Positions 1-8,807 of a DNA stretch of 64,000 bases are shown here, piece after piece. The translations under genes were made by a program, and so were the position numbers. Positions within the stretch are counted from its first letter, which is position 1; the number at the start of each line of letters is the position of its first letter. The notes beneath the pieces are model-generated. The model ran no database searches. It saw only the letters and a list, made by a program, of their open reading frames with translations, and was not told the DNA's origin. Location: positions 62,001 to 126,000 of the forward strand of contig NZ_JAPDKN010000007.1 in the NCBI RefSeq assembly GCF_026163565.1, in the 5' to 3' direction. The DNA is from Chryseobacterium sp. YIM B08800. Lineage in GTDB: Bacteria > Bacteroidota > Bacteroidia > Flavobacteriales > Weeksellaceae.

Positions 1-1
1 T

Positions 2-562
2 CATGAAAGAGAAAATAATTACATGGAATTGGAAGCAGATATATTAAATGATTTGCTTTCTGAATTGAATATTAACGATGCCATTCTTTTCGGTCACAGC
101 GATGGTGGAACGATTGCTTTAATTACAGCATCAAAATATCCTGAAAAAGTAAAAGCTGTCATTTGTGAAGCCGGACATATATTTGTTGAAGATATCACTA
201 TAAAAGGCGTTGAAGAAGCGTTAAATGCTTACAGCACCACAAACCTACCTCAACGCCTTGAAAAATATCACGGTGATAAAGTAGAAACCATTGTAAAAGC
301 CTGGACTGAAATTTGGCTCAGCGACAATTTCAGAAGCTGGAATATTGAGTATTTATTGAAAAACATAAAAAGTCCGCTATTATTTATTCAGGGAGAAGCA
401 GATGAATACGGAACTTTAAACCAAGTTGAAAAAACTGTTTCGCAGGTTAAAGGAACTTCTGAGAAATTCATCATTCCGAACATCGGACATACACCACACA
501 GAGAATCTCCGGAAATAGTTTTAAATAAATCAATTGAATTTATAAATTCAGTAATCCATTAA
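2..562 (+). CDS. alpha/beta hydrolase, 5' end outside window
   Basis: This is the C-terminal part of an alpha/beta-fold hydrolase. The nucleophile elbow GHSDGG supplies the catalytic Ser, an acid residue lies in the GEADEYG stretch, and the catalytic His is in NIGHTPH near the end. The first in-window ATG is at 23, but the frame stays open to the window edge. The usual first strand and oxyanion region are missing, so the real start lies upstream. The substrate cannot be told. A GC-rich inverted repeat follows the stop. Confidence 0.85.
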   Translation, partial: HERENNYMELEADILNDLLSELNINDAILFGHSDGGTIALITASKYPEKVKAVICEAGHIFVEDITIKGVEEALNAYSTTNLPQRLEKYHGDKVETIVKAWTEIWLSDNFRSWNIEYLLKNIKSPLLFIQGEADEYGTLNQVEKTVSQVKGTSEKFIIPNIGHTPHRESPEIVLNKSIEFINSVIH

Positions 563-577
563 TTCGCTTAAAAAATT

Positions 578-630
578 CCCCTCCTTTGGAGGGGTGGCGA
601 AAATTCAAAGAATTTTTGACGGGGTGGTTA
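578..630. repeat. GC-rich intergenic repeat-like element with hairpin
   Basis: A perfect 7-bp inverted repeat, CCCCTCC-TTT-GGAGGGG (578-594), is followed by GTGGCGAAAATTC and later ACGGGGTGG. The GC-rich block stands out from its AT-rich surroundings. Blocks of this type are scattered between flavobacterial genes, but that is recalled and was not searched. It may also terminate the hydrolase transcript. Confidence 0.45.
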
Positions 631-673
631 AAAAAGACACCACTAATATATACACTTTCAATAATATCAATAG

Positions 674-700
674 GAGCGGGCTTTAGCCCGCTTAATTTTT
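674..700 (+). terminator. hairpin terminator
   Basis: AGCGGGC-TTTA-GCCCGCT is a perfect 7-bp stem followed by TAATTTTT. It sits between the + strand hydrolase and the - strand HD gene, so it fits a terminator for the first. The tail is good only in the + direction. Confidence 0.6.
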
Positions 701-727
701 AAATGAGAAAATGGCTTTATCCAAAAT

Positions 728-1345
728 CTATAAACTTTTCAATTCAAATTCTATATTCTCTCTCGCCTGAGTTTCATATTTATTCCTAAAAAATTCAGTT
801 TTATAAATACTTTCCAGCTCCAAAAAATGTTGTAAAACCTTTTTTCTTCCCGGCTTATAAAGAAAATCCGGATAAATAGAATATTCTTTTCTGATCTGTT
901 TTGTATATTCTGAATAAGCTTCATTGCTTTTTCCAAGAATTGATAGATCAGCATCCAAAAGAAAATTAGTGTCTTTATTTTCAGATTTTTGATGAGATTT
1001 TGTAGCTACAATCTGCTCGTAAACTTGTTGAATGTCATTATTATTTACACCCAAACTTTCAAGTCTTTCTTTTGCAACATCTGCACTTTTTTCCTCATTT
1101 AATTTCGAAGTCGCATCATAAATTACATCATGATAAAAAATAGAAAATGAAATATTATCAAATTTTTCAATCTGATTTCTTACAACATCAATTTCCTCGA
1201 ACATATTTTCTAAATGTTGAAGATTATGATAATGCCTGCTTTTCTCGGAATAATTGTTCTCTATTTCATTCCAAAATTTTTCAATTAAAACCTTATCTTC
1301 AGTAAAGTTCAGACAAAGCGTTTCAAATCTATCTTTTAAAATCAT
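728..1345 (-). CDS. HD-superfamily metal-dependent hydrolase (predicted)
   Basis: A 205-residue soluble protein of the predicted HD-type phosphohydrolase group (COG4339-like). The motifs HYHNLQHL near residue 38 and FYHDVIY near residue 71 give the histidine and His-Asp metal ligands of an HD fold. The substrate is unknown for this family. It lies downstream of the rhodanese gene on the same strand, with a terminator between them, so it is probably its own unit. The start at MILKDRFETL is the only plausible one. Confidence 0.75.
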   Translation of the reverse strand: MILKDRFETLCLNFTEDKVLIEKFWNEIENNYSEKSRHYHNLQHLENMFEEIDVVRNQIEKFDNISFSIFYHDVIYDATSKLNEEKSADVAKERLESLGVNNNDIQQVYEQIVATKSHQKSENKDTNFLLDADLSILGKSNEAYSEYTKQIRKEYSIYPDFLYKPGRKKVLQHFLELESIYKTEFFRNKYETQARENIEFELKSL

Positions 1346-1359
1346 AAATCCAAATTCAA

Positions 1360-1392
1360 TTAAATAAAAAAGGAACTTAAAAAAGTTCCTTC
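1360..1392 (-). terminator. terminator of the rhodanese gene
   Basis: Read on the - strand, AAGGAACTT and AAGTTCCTT form a 9-bp stem followed by TTTTTTATTT, just after the rhodanese stop codon. This is a textbook intrinsic terminator. Confidence 0.75.
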
Positions 1393-1399
1393 TGTTTTG

Positions 1400-1678
1400 T
1401 TATAAACTTGCTTTCAAATCAGCCCAGCCTCCGCCGTTGTAGCCATCTTTTAAACCTTGAGAATTAAGATATTCTAGAGCTTTTCCGCTTCTGTTTCCGC
1501 TTCTGCAGAACAAAACGACAGGCTTTTCGATAGATAAGATTTCTTCTTTTCTGTCTTCAACTTCTCCCAAAGGAATATTGGTTGCTCCTTCTATATTTCC
1601 GTCCATTTCAAGCTCCATTGGCTCACGAACGTCGATTAATGCATAATTTCCTGACTGTAATACATCTGCTAATGACAT
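1400..1678 (-). CDS. rhodanese-like single-domain protein
   Basis: A single rhodanese domain of 92 residues, beginning MSLADVLQSGNYALIDVRE. The active-site loop CRSGNRS carries the sulfur-accepting Cys. Single-domain rhodaneses move sulfane sulfur or act as thiosulfate or persulfide transferases. A longer frame reaches 1750, but the extra residues do not fit the family and overlap the promoter region shared with queG, so the start at 1678 is preferred. Confidence 0.85.
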   Translation of the reverse strand: MSLADVLQSGNYALIDVREPMELEMDGNIEGATNIPLGEVEDRKEEILSIEKPVVLFCRSGNRSGKALEYLNSQGLKDGYNGGGWADLKASL

Positions 1679-1766
1679 AATGTTTAAAATTTTTGAGTTA
1701 AAATTACAATTTAGATGAATAAAGATTTTCATCCCTCCAAACTCCAACAAATTTATAAAATAATCT

Positions 1767-1774
1767 TAGTTTTG
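1767..1774 (+). promoter_or_regulatory. -7 box of the queG promoter
   Basis: TAGTTTTG matches the Bacteroidota -7 consensus TAnnTTTG and lies 13 bases before the queG ATG, which implies a very short leader. No clear -33 TTG is seen. Confidence 0.5.
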
Positions 1775-1787
1775 CAATGCGAAATCT

Positions 1788-2732
1788 ATGAATTCAACTG
1801 CTGAAAAATATTCTCAATTAATCAAGTCTAAAGCTAAAAGTTTTGGGTTTCAGAATTGTGGAATTTCCAAAGCTGATTTCTTGGAAGAAGATGCACGTCA
1901 TTTAGAAAAATGGCTTAAAAATAATTTCCATGGCGAAATGAAATATATGGAAAATCATTTCGATAAAAGATTAGATCCAAGATTGTTGGTAGAAGGTTCA
2001 AAATCGGTGATTTCGCTTTCTTACAACTATTTTCCTGAAGAAAAAATTTCCGCATTAGAGAATTTTAAAATTTCAAAATATGCGTATGCTGAGGATTATC
2101 ATGAAGTGGTAAAAGAAATTCTTCGTGATCTAGTTTCTGAATTGCAGGAGGAGATTGGAGATTTTGGTTTTCGTGTTTTTGTAGATTCGGCTCCGGTTTT
2201 GGAAAGAAGCTGGGCAAAAAAATCAGGAATTGGCTGGGTTGGAAAAAATGCTAATTTAATTACGAAACAAAGCGGTTCGTTCTATTTTTTAGCGGAAATT
2301 ATTTGTGATTTAGATTTAATTTCTGATAACGAAACGACCGATCACTGCGGAAGTTGCAGAAAATGTATCGATGCCTGTCCGACTGATGCGATTGTTTCAG
2401 AGAAAATTGTTGATGGAAGCAAATGCATTTCGTATGCAACAATTGAATTAAAAACTGAAATTCCGGATTATTTTAAAGATAAAATGGAAGACTGGATGTT
2501 TGGTTGTGATATTTGTCAGGATGTCTGTCCGTGGAACCGTTTTTCGGCGCCGAATCTTCAGGCTAAATTTAAACCAAATGAAGCTTTGAAAAATTTCAAA
2601 AAAGGAGAATGGAAAGAATTAACCCAAGAAATATTCTCTGAAATATTCCGGAAATCACCTGTAAAGCGTACAAAATTTGCTGGGTTAAAAAGAAATATTG
2701 AGTTTTTGAATCAGTCTTCAAAAGAATTATAG
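1788..2732 (+). CDS. queG: epoxyqueuosine reductase QueG
   Basis: QueG performs the last step of queuosine biosynthesis in tRNA, reducing epoxyqueuosine to queuosine with a cobalamin and two [4Fe-4S] clusters. The 314 residues match the short family form. The two ferredoxin-type motifs are visible: [12 protein letters not shown] near residue 187 and [10 protein letters not shown] near residue 241. The conserved DSAPVLER and [10 protein letters not shown] stretches precede them. It stands alone, transcribed from the promoter just upstream. Confidence 0.95.
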   Translation: MNSTAEKYSQLIKSKAKSFGFQNCGISKADFLEEDARHLEKWLKNNFHGEMKYMENHFDKRLDPRLLVEGSKSVISLSYNYFPEEKISALENFKISKYAYAEDYHEVVKEILRDLVSELQEEIGDFGFRVFVDSAPVLERSWAKKSGIGWVGKNANLITKQSGSFYFLAEIICDLDLISDNETTDHCGSCRKCIDACPTDAIVSEKIVDGSKCISYATIELKTEIPDYFKDKMEDWMFGCDICQDVCPWNRFSAPNLQAKFKPNEALKNFKKGEWKELTQEIFSEIFRKSPVKRTKFAGLKRNIEFLNQSSKEL

Positions 2733-2889
2733 TAAAATATAAAGGTGAAAAAACCTCTTTGGAAATTGTACTCTCCAAAAATAATGAGTTTATTGTATCA
2801 TTCCTTAAAACTTTAGTTTTAAAGAAATAAAAGATTTCAATTCGTAAAGGTTTAAAAAGTCCTTTCTACAAAAGAAAAAATGACTTTCA

Positions 2890-2911
2890 AAAAGAGAATG
2901 TCTTTAAGAAA
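2890..2911 (-). terminator. possible terminator after the small basic ORF
   Basis: On the - strand GACATTC-TCTTTTT-GAAAGTC (7 bp, one A/A mismatch) is followed by ATTTTTTCTTTT, directly after the stop of the 26-codon ORF at 2913-2993. This supports a real - strand transcript here. Confidence 0.4.
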
Positions 2912-2912
2912 A

Positions 2913-2993
2913 TCAACGTTTTTTCTGGGTTCTTTTAGGAGCTGTTTTTACTCTTACTTTAAATCTTTTCTGGGATTTCGTATTTTTAAGCAT
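2913..2993 (-). CDS. very small, highly basic ORF (26 aa), hypothetical
   Basis: This lies in the 366-base gap between queG and the DUF2459 gene. The peptide starts MLKNTKSQKRFKVRVK and ends PKRTQKKR. About half of its residues are Lys or Arg and there is no acidic residue, which resembles the tail of a nucleic-acid or ribosome-binding protein. A terminator-like hairpin with a U-rich tail follows at the right distance. No family was recognised. It may be a real small gene or chance in A-rich DNA. The rest of the gap holds nothing clear. Confidence 0.35.
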   Translation of the reverse strand: MLKNTKSQKRFKVRVKTAPKRTQKKR

Positions 2994-3098
2994 ATTTGTG
3001 AATGTTTGTTAGCTAAATTTAATTAATTTTTCAATTAAAATAAATACTTTTAGGAAAAAAATTAGATTAAATTTTATTAAACTCCAATATCTATAAAC

Positions 3099-3782
3099 AT
3101 GAATGTGAAAATTATACTGATCTATTTATTGAAAACTCTCGGGTTTATCCTCGGAATCGTAGTTCTATACGCAGTTCTTGGTTATTTACTTCCTTTTATC
3201 AAAATTTCGGCAAAAGATGATGGTGAGCAAAAAGAAATTCCGATTTACATCTATACCAACGGTGTTCATACCGATATTGTAATGCCCGTTAAAAATGAAT
3301 TACACGATTGGAGTACAAAAATTCCGTTTGCAAACACAACCTCGAAAAAAACAGATTACAATTATGTAGGAATCGGGTGGGGCGACAAAGGTTTTTATCT
3401 GGATACACCAACATGGGCAGACCTGAAATTTTCTACAGCCGTGAAAGCCGCCTTTTGGATGAGCGAATCTGCAATGCACACTTCATTCTATCATGCAATG
3501 ATCGAAGCAGCTGATTGCAAAAAAATAATGATCAGTAAAAAGCAGTATTTAGAATTAGTGAAATTTATCGACGCCAAATTTGACACAGATACAAACGGAA
3601 ATTATATATTAATTCCCACTAAAGCTGTGTACAGTGATAATGATGCGTTTTATGATGCGAAAGGAAGGTATAGCTTCCTAAATACGTGCAATACTTGGGC
3701 AAATGATGCATTGAAAGCTGCAGGACAAAAAGCTGCGTGGTGGACTCCAACAGATTATGGTATTTTCTTACATTATAAATAA
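3099..3782 (+). CDS. DUF2459 / TIGR02117 family membrane-anchored protein
   Basis: A 227-residue protein with one N-terminal membrane segment (about residues 8-33) and a periplasmic domain. The stretch IYTNGVHTDIVMPV, then YVGIGWGDKGFY and LNTCNTWANDALKAAG, is the signature of the DUF2459/TIGR02117 family. Those conserved Cys, His and Asn residues suggest a papain-like hydrolase fold, though no activity is established. It ends 5 bases before the next gene, which encodes an L,D-transpeptidase-like lipoprotein. A role in the cell envelope is therefore plausible, by inference only. Confidence 0.8.
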   Translation: MNVKIILIYLLKTLGFILGIVVLYAVLGYLLPFIKISAKDDGEQKEIPIYIYTNGVHTDIVMPVKNELHDWSTKIPFANTTSKKTDYNYVGIGWGDKGFYLDTPTWADLKFSTAVKAAFWMSESAMHTSFYHAMIEAADCKKIMISKKQYLELVKFIDAKFDTDTNGNYILIPTKAVYSDNDAFYDAKGRYSFLNTCNTWANDALKAAGQKAAWWTPTDYGIFLHYK

Positions 3783-3787
3783 ATCTT

Positions 3788-4444
3788 GTGAAAATATTTC
3801 ATTTAATTTTCCTGCTTATTATTCTTTCGTCTTGCCAAAACGATTCGAAAAAGCTTGTTGGTAACACTGTTTCAGAAAATAGAAATGTTGTTGAAAGTAA
3901 AAAGCCAGAATTAGATTTAATAAAAACAAAAAAGAAAGCGGAAGAAGCTCTCGCATTTTGCAAAAGCAAAAAAATGAATACTGATCTCTGTATTTTAATT
4001 GATATGAGTATGCATTCGGGACTTAACCGTTTTATAATTTGGGACTTTAAAGAGCAGAAAATTTCGAATAAATATTTGGTAGGTCATGGTTGCGGAAACA
4101 ATACTTGGAGCAGTGATGAATCAAAAGACAATCCAGAATTTAGCAATGAAGACGGAAGTCATCTTTCGGCTTTGGGAAAATACCAATTGGGAGAAAGAGG
4201 AAAAAGCGATTGGGGAATTCATGTAAAATATTTAATGCACGGTTTAGAAGAAACAAATAACAATGCTTTAAAAAGATTCATTGTTTTTCATTCTTGGGGT
4301 TTGATGAGTGACGTGGAAGTTTATCCGAAAGGTTCTCCGGAAGGATGGGGTTGCCCTACGATTTCCAATAATGCGATGAAGGAATTAGACCCGATTATTC
4401 AAAATTCTAAAAAACCTTTACTGATGTGGATTTATAATGAATGA
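3788..4444 (+). CDS. L,D-transpeptidase-like (YkuD_2) lipoprotein
   Basis: The GTG start gives MKIFHLIFLLIILSSCQ, a lipoprotein signal peptide with the lipobox Cys at residue 16. The C-terminal half matches the murein L,D-transpeptidase catalytic-like family: FHSWG with the His, then SPEGWGCPTIS with the catalytic Cys. Such enzymes cross-link or modify peptidoglycan peptides in the periplasm, but this subfamily has no proven substrate. It probably forms an operon with the DUF2459 gene upstream (5-base gap). Confidence 0.8.
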   Translation: MKIFHLIFLLIILSSCQNDSKKLVGNTVSENRNVVESKKPELDLIKTKKKAEEALAFCKSKKMNTDLCILIDMSMHSGLNRFIIWDFKEQKISNKYLVGHGCGNNTWSSDESKDNPEFSNEDGSHLSALGKYQLGERGKSDWGIHVKYLMHGLEETNNNALKRFIVFHSWGLMSDVEVYPKGSPEGWGCPTISNNAMKELDPIIQNSKKPLLMWIYNE

Positions 4445-4585
4445 TTTATAAATTATTGAAGTGCAATTTTTTAACTGTTAATATTAATTTGGTTCGTTTT
4501 TCTGGTATTTAAAAAAGGATAATTAGGTAAGTAAATCGTAAACATTATTTAATTTACTCGTAAAATTCTTGTAATCTAATCAGGT

Positions 4586-4593
4586 TACTTTTG
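4586..4593 (+). promoter_or_regulatory. -7 box before the cytochrome c peroxidase gene
   Basis: TACTTTTG fits TAnnTTTG and lies 12 bases before the GTG start, implying a leader of only a few bases. A TTG at 4569 is closer than the usual -33 spacing. Confidence 0.45.
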
Positions 4594-4604
4594 CGATTAA
4601 AACT

Positions 4605-6446
4605 GTGAGATATTATCTTTTACTGCTTATTCCATGTGCTTTCATTTTTTCTGTGATGTCTTTTAACTCTGTAGATCAGGGCGTGAAAAATGACAATAAA
4701 TTTATAAACAGAGGTTTACGTGAGTTTAAAATTGAGTTAGAATATTTAAAAAATGATGTAGATCTTTATTCACAAGAAAAAATTTCCTTAGAAAAGCTTC
4801 AGCAAACCTTACGAAATACAAGAAATTCATTTAAAGAAATAGAATTTTTCGTAGCTTATTATTATCCTGAATTTACCAAAACTCACCTTAATGCAGCGCC
4901 GCTTTTTCATATAGAAGCTGCCGGAACTTCCGCTTATACTTTGCCTCCCGAAGGTTTACAGGTTTTAGATGAACTTATTTTTTCTGACGAGGCCAATGCG
5001 CAAAAAGAAGAAATAAGCACAATTACCAATTTTCTGTACAACAGCTATGCAAACTTTTATTTAAGTACTTTGAATAACGGATTAAGCTCAGGAAATAATA
5101 AAACATTGCCTTTGCGAATTGAACTTATTAGAATTTACAGTTTAGGGGTGACAGGTTTTGATACTCCGGGTTCGCTTAATATTTCCGAGGAAGCGGCTCA
5201 TGCTTTAAAGGGAATGAGTGAATACATCAATGATGAAGCTTATTTTAAAAATTTTAAAATAGAAAAAGCCAATTTACTTATTCAAAAGGCAATTACTTAT
5301 CTTGGCAAGAATACCGATTTTGAGACTTTCGACAGAATAGAGTTTTATAAACAATTTGTTCAGCCTTTATATGCAGAATTAGGAAGTTGGGATGGCAATC
5401 CTGATGATCTCAAAAACTTTTCGGGCTGGAATGTTTCAAATAAAGATTTTTTTAAGGCAGATTTTTTTGATCCTTATTTTTATACCATTTTAAAACCTTC
5501 TGAAGATTCTGAAGAATTGAAAAATTTAGGTGAAAAGATCTTCTATGACCAAAGCTTCAGTTCGAATGGAGCGATGAGTTGCGCAAGTTGTCACCTACCA
5601 GAAAATGCATACACCGATCTAAAACAGAGATCGGCAAGCAATGTAGAGGGAAAAACAGTTTTAAGAAATTCTCCTTCTTTGTATAATGCAGTTTTTGCAA
5701 AAAGGTTTTTTTATGATATGAGAGCTTTTTATCTTGAGCAGCAGGCGGAACATGTGATCTATAATCAGGATGAATTTAATACCGATTATCAAAAAATTGT
5801 ACAAAAACTGAATGGCAATAAAGAGTATAAAAAAGAGTTTAAGAAAGTTTTTAAAGACGAAAAAATTAATAAACAAAATTTTTCGAAAGCGCTAAGTTCT
5901 TTTGTGGCATCCTTGTATTCGTTTGAAAGTGATTTTGATTGTTTTATGAGAAACGAAAAAGAAATTTCTGAAGATGCTAAAAAAGGGTACAATCTATTCA
6001 TGGGGAAAGCCAATTGTGCGACTTGTCATTTTGCGCCACATTTTTCAGGTCTCGTACCACCTTTCTTTAATGAAAATGAATCTGAAGTTTTAGGAGTGAC
6101 CAAACTGCCAATTTCCAATTTGCCTGTAGAACTAGATGGCGACAGAGGAAGAATAAATTCTAATGTGAAAAAAGAAAATTCATGGATCTATGAAAATTCA
6201 TTCAAAACCATGACCGTGAGGAACATTGCCTTAACAAAACCTTACTTTCACAACGGAGCTTTTAATACACTTGAAGAAGTGATTGAATTTTATAATGAAG
6301 GAGGTGGCGAAGGTTTAGGGTTGCCAATGAAAAATCAAACGCTTCCTGCAGACAAACTTGATCTGACGGAATCGGAAAAAAAGCAACTCATCAGTTTTCT
6401 AAATACTTTAACAGACATCAGCAAGGCTAAAAAATTAGTGAAATAG
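4605..6446 (+). CDS. di-heme cytochrome c peroxidase family protein
   Basis: A 613-residue exported protein starting at GTG, with an N-terminal signal segment (about residues 1-25). An all-helical N-terminal region of about 250 residues precedes a di-heme peroxidase module. Heme motifs are CASCH (about residue 326) and CATCH (about residue 473). MTVRNIALTKPYFHNG is the family's C-terminal signature. Such proteins reduce hydrogen peroxide with electrons from cytochrome c in the periplasm, though long MauG-like versions can oxidise proteins instead. The long helical N-terminal part is more than a classical CcpA has. Confidence 0.85.
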   Translation: MRYYLLLLIPCAFIFSVMSFNSVDQGVKNDNKFINRGLREFKIELEYLKNDVDLYSQEKISLEKLQQTLRNTRNSFKEIEFFVAYYYPEFTKTHLNAAPLFHIEAAGTSAYTLPPEGLQVLDELIFSDEANAQKEEISTITNFLYNSYANFYLSTLNNGLSSGNNKTLPLRIELIRIYSLGVTGFDTPGSLNISEEAAHALKGMSEYINDEAYFKNFKIEKANLLIQKAITYLGKNTDFETFDRIEFYKQFVQPLYAELGSWDGNPDDLKNFSGWNVSNKDFFKADFFDPYFYTILKPSEDSEELKNLGEKIFYDQSFSSNGAMSCASCHLPENAYTDLKQRSASNVEGKTVLRNSPSLYNAVFAKRFFYDMRAFYLEQQAEHVIYNQDEFNTDYQKIVQKLNGNKEYKKEFKKVFKDEKINKQNFSKALSSFVASLYSFESDFDCFMRNEKEISEDAKKGYNLFMGKANCATCHFAPHFSGLVPPFFNENESEVLGVTKLPISNLPVELDGDRGRINSNVKKENSWIYENSFKTMTVRNIALTKPYFHNGAFNTLEEVIEFYNEGGGEGLGLPMKNQTLPADKLDLTESEKKQLISFLNTLTDISKAKKLVK

Positions 6447-6573
6447 AGCTTCGGTTTTACATGAATTTTAAATTTAATAATAAGTTAAAGTTCGTAACAT
6501 TTACTTTTAGTTTTCTTAATATTCATCGGGGTTTAATTAAAGATAGCGTAACGCAATGCCGAGACAAAAAAAA

Positions 6574-6581
6574 TAGTTTTG
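6574..6581 (+). promoter_or_regulatory. -7 box before the PhoX-like gene
   Basis: TAGTTTTG matches TAnnTTTG, 26 bases before the GTG start of the PhoX-like gene. Confidence 0.45.
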
Positions 6582-6606
6582 CATTGTAAATGAAATTTTA
6601 ATAAAA

Positions 6607-8754
6607 GTGAAAAGAAAACTACTTAGTATCGCAGCTTTGGCATTGATGACGACATCGATGATCCAGGCACAGACTACAATTTTTGCATTGCAAAGTGCAT
6701 GGAAGTATAACGACGCAGATGTTGCATTGCCCGCAACCTGGAAAAGCTCCAATTATGATGTTTCAAACTGGGCTGTAGGAAACGGACCATTAGGATATGG
6801 TGACCCTGTTACTACTTCTTTTGTTTCAGGTGTAGATACCGCTTATCTTATCAAAGATTTTACCGTGAATTTGGCAGATCTTTCTAATACGATGGAATTT
6901 GGTGTGAGAAGAGATGATGGAATCATTGTTTATCTAAACGGTGAAGAGGTAATAAGAGACAATATGCCTGCTGGTGTTGTTAGTCATAGTACTTTCTCAA
7001 GTACAACGATTGACGGAGCTGCAGAAACTGCTATTAACTTATTCTCTATTCCGAAAAACAAGTTTGTACAAGGAACGAATAGAATTTCAATTGAATTGCA
7101 CAATAGAAGTGCAACAAGCTCAGATCTAACTATCGATGCATATCTTAAAACGACTGCAACTGTTACCCCACCAGTTACCAACTGTACAGGAACGCATATC
7201 AGCTGTTTTACTTCAATTGTTCCGACAACACAAACTTCAAAATTAATTATTCCTGCAGAACACAAATATCAGCTGATCTTAAAAGAAGGAGATAATTATA
7301 CTGAAGGTGGCGGATTGGTTGGTGGTCTTAATGACTTTACAGCGTATGTTGCTAAAAATAACAGCAGTACCGACGGATACCTTTCTGTAAACCATGAAAC
7401 CAATCCAGGAGGTGTTACCATGGCAGAAGTTAACTATAATACTTCAACCAAACTTTGGCAGTTAACAAAATCAAGAGCGGTAAGCTTTTCGGCGTCAAGT
7501 CTGGTACAGACCATCAGAAACTGTTCTGGAGGAATTACGCCTTGGGGGACTGTGGTAACAGCTGAAGAATCTGTTACTTCAAACGATACAAATGCTGATG
7601 GATATAAAGATTACGGCTGGTTGGTAGAGATCGACCCTGCAACAGCACAGGTGATGTCTCATAACCAAGCGGGAACTAAGGATAAACTTTGGCAGATGGG
7701 AATCATGAATCATGAGAATGTAGTGATTAATGATGCAGGAACTGTTGCTTATTATGGGGAAGATGGCGGAACTCACATGGTGTATAAATATGTGATGGAT
7801 ACTCCGAATAATCTGGCTTCGGGGAATTTATATGTTTTAAAACTTGATCAGGGATTAAGCGGCGGAAACCCTGTTGTTACTACAGGACAGTGGATTCAGA
7901 TTCCAAATAAATCTCAGGCAGACCAAAATAATACAGCTTCTTTGGCTCAGTCTGCTGGAGGTACTTCGTTTAATGGAGTAGAAGATGTTGAGATAAGCCC
8001 ACTAGACGGTAAAATTTATTTTACAGCAAAAGGTTTAGACAAAGTGTACAGAATGACAGATAACGGAATGACGCTTTCAAACGTAGAAACTTTCGTTGGA
8101 GGTGCATCAACTACTTATTCATTCAATACGGCTCAAGGAGTAAAAACTGAAGCTTGGGGAGACGGAAACGATAACCTTACTTTTGATGAGCTTGGAAACC
8201 TTTGGGTACTTCAGGATGGTGGTAAAAACTACATTTGGGTGATTGGCCCAGATCATACACAGGCAAATCCTAATGTAAGATTATTTGCATCAATGCCTGC
8301 AGGATCAGAGCCTACTGGTCTTACTTTCACACCGGATAAGAAATTTGGTTTCTTCTCAATCCAACATCCGAATTCTACGATTTCTACCGATGTAGATGCT
8401 ACAGGAAATACAATAGATTACAGAGGGAAATCTGCTACAGTAGTTGTTGCTTTACAGCAATTTTTAGGAACTTCTGGAAGTTTGGGTACGGTAGAAGTTG
8501 TTAATGAAAATGATGTAACGGTTGCTCCGAATCCTACATCAGGAATTGTAAAAATCAATTCTCCGAAAGCACTGAAAAATCTTGAAATTACTGCGTACAG
8601 CATTGACGGAAAAGTTGTGTATAAAAAGAAAGTTACTGGTTCTACCACAAGTTTAGATCTAGATTTCACAAATGAACTTCAGGCATCAAGAGTTTTAATA
8701 TTAAATATTGAAGCAGACGGATTCCAGAAGACAACTAAGATTCTTAAAAAATAG
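6607..8754 (+). CDS. PhoX-like (DUF839) secreted protein with T9SS sorting domain
   Basis: A 715-residue secreted protein starting at GTG with a signal peptide of about 22 residues ending SMIQAQ. Residues about 23-185 form a separate N-terminal beta-rich domain. Residues about 190-620 resemble the PhoX-type beta-propeller: TPWGTVVTAEES, MGIMNHENVV and AYYGEDGG match its metal-binding stretches. The last 80 residues (VAPNPTSGIVKI onward) are a type IX secretion sorting domain. PhoX enzymes are Ca/Fe-dependent alkaline phosphatases. Phosphatase activity is a family inference only. The signal and tail indicate surface display or release. Confidence 0.8.
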   Translation: MKRKLLSIAALALMTTSMIQAQTTIFALQSAWKYNDADVALPATWKSSNYDVSNWAVGNGPLGYGDPVTTSFVSGVDTAYLIKDFTVNLADLSNTMEFGVRRDDGIIVYLNGEEVIRDNMPAGVVSHSTFSSTTIDGAAETAINLFSIPKNKFVQGTNRISIELHNRSATSSDLTIDAYLKTTATVTPPVTNCTGTHISCFTSIVPTTQTSKLIIPAEHKYQLILKEGDNYTEGGGLVGGLNDFTAYVAKNNSSTDGYLSVNHETNPGGVTMAEVNYNTSTKLWQLTKSRAVSFSASSLVQTIRNCSGGITPWGTVVTAEESVTSNDTNADGYKDYGWLVEIDPATAQVMSHNQAGTKDKLWQMGIMNHENVVINDAGTVAYYGEDGGTHMVYKYVMDTPNNLASGNLYVLKLDQGLSGGNPVVTTGQWIQIPNKSQADQNNTASLAQSAGGTSFNGVEDVEISPLDGKIYFTAKGLDKVYRMTDNGMTLSNVETFVGGASTTYSFNTAQGVKTEAWGDGNDNLTFDELGNLWVLQDGGKNYIWVIGPDHTQANPNVRLFASMPAGSEPTGLTFTPDKKFGFFSIQHPNSTISTDVDATGNTIDYRGKSATVVVALQQFLGTSGSLGTVEVVNENDVTVAPNPTSGIVKINSPKALKNLEITAYSIDGKVVYKKKVTGSTTSLDLDFTNELQASRVLILNIEADGFQKTTKILKK

Positions 8755-8771
8755 TTTTAATACTTTATAAT

Positions 8772-8803
8772 GGTCGTCGGAGTTTTTTCGGCGACCTTTT
8801 TTT
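8772..8803 (+). terminator. intrinsic terminator after the PhoX-like gene
   Basis: GGTCGTC pairs with GGCGACC (7 bp with one G-U) around a T-rich loop, followed by seven T. It ends just before the start of the next gene. Confidence 0.85.
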
Positions 8804-8807
8804 GTTT

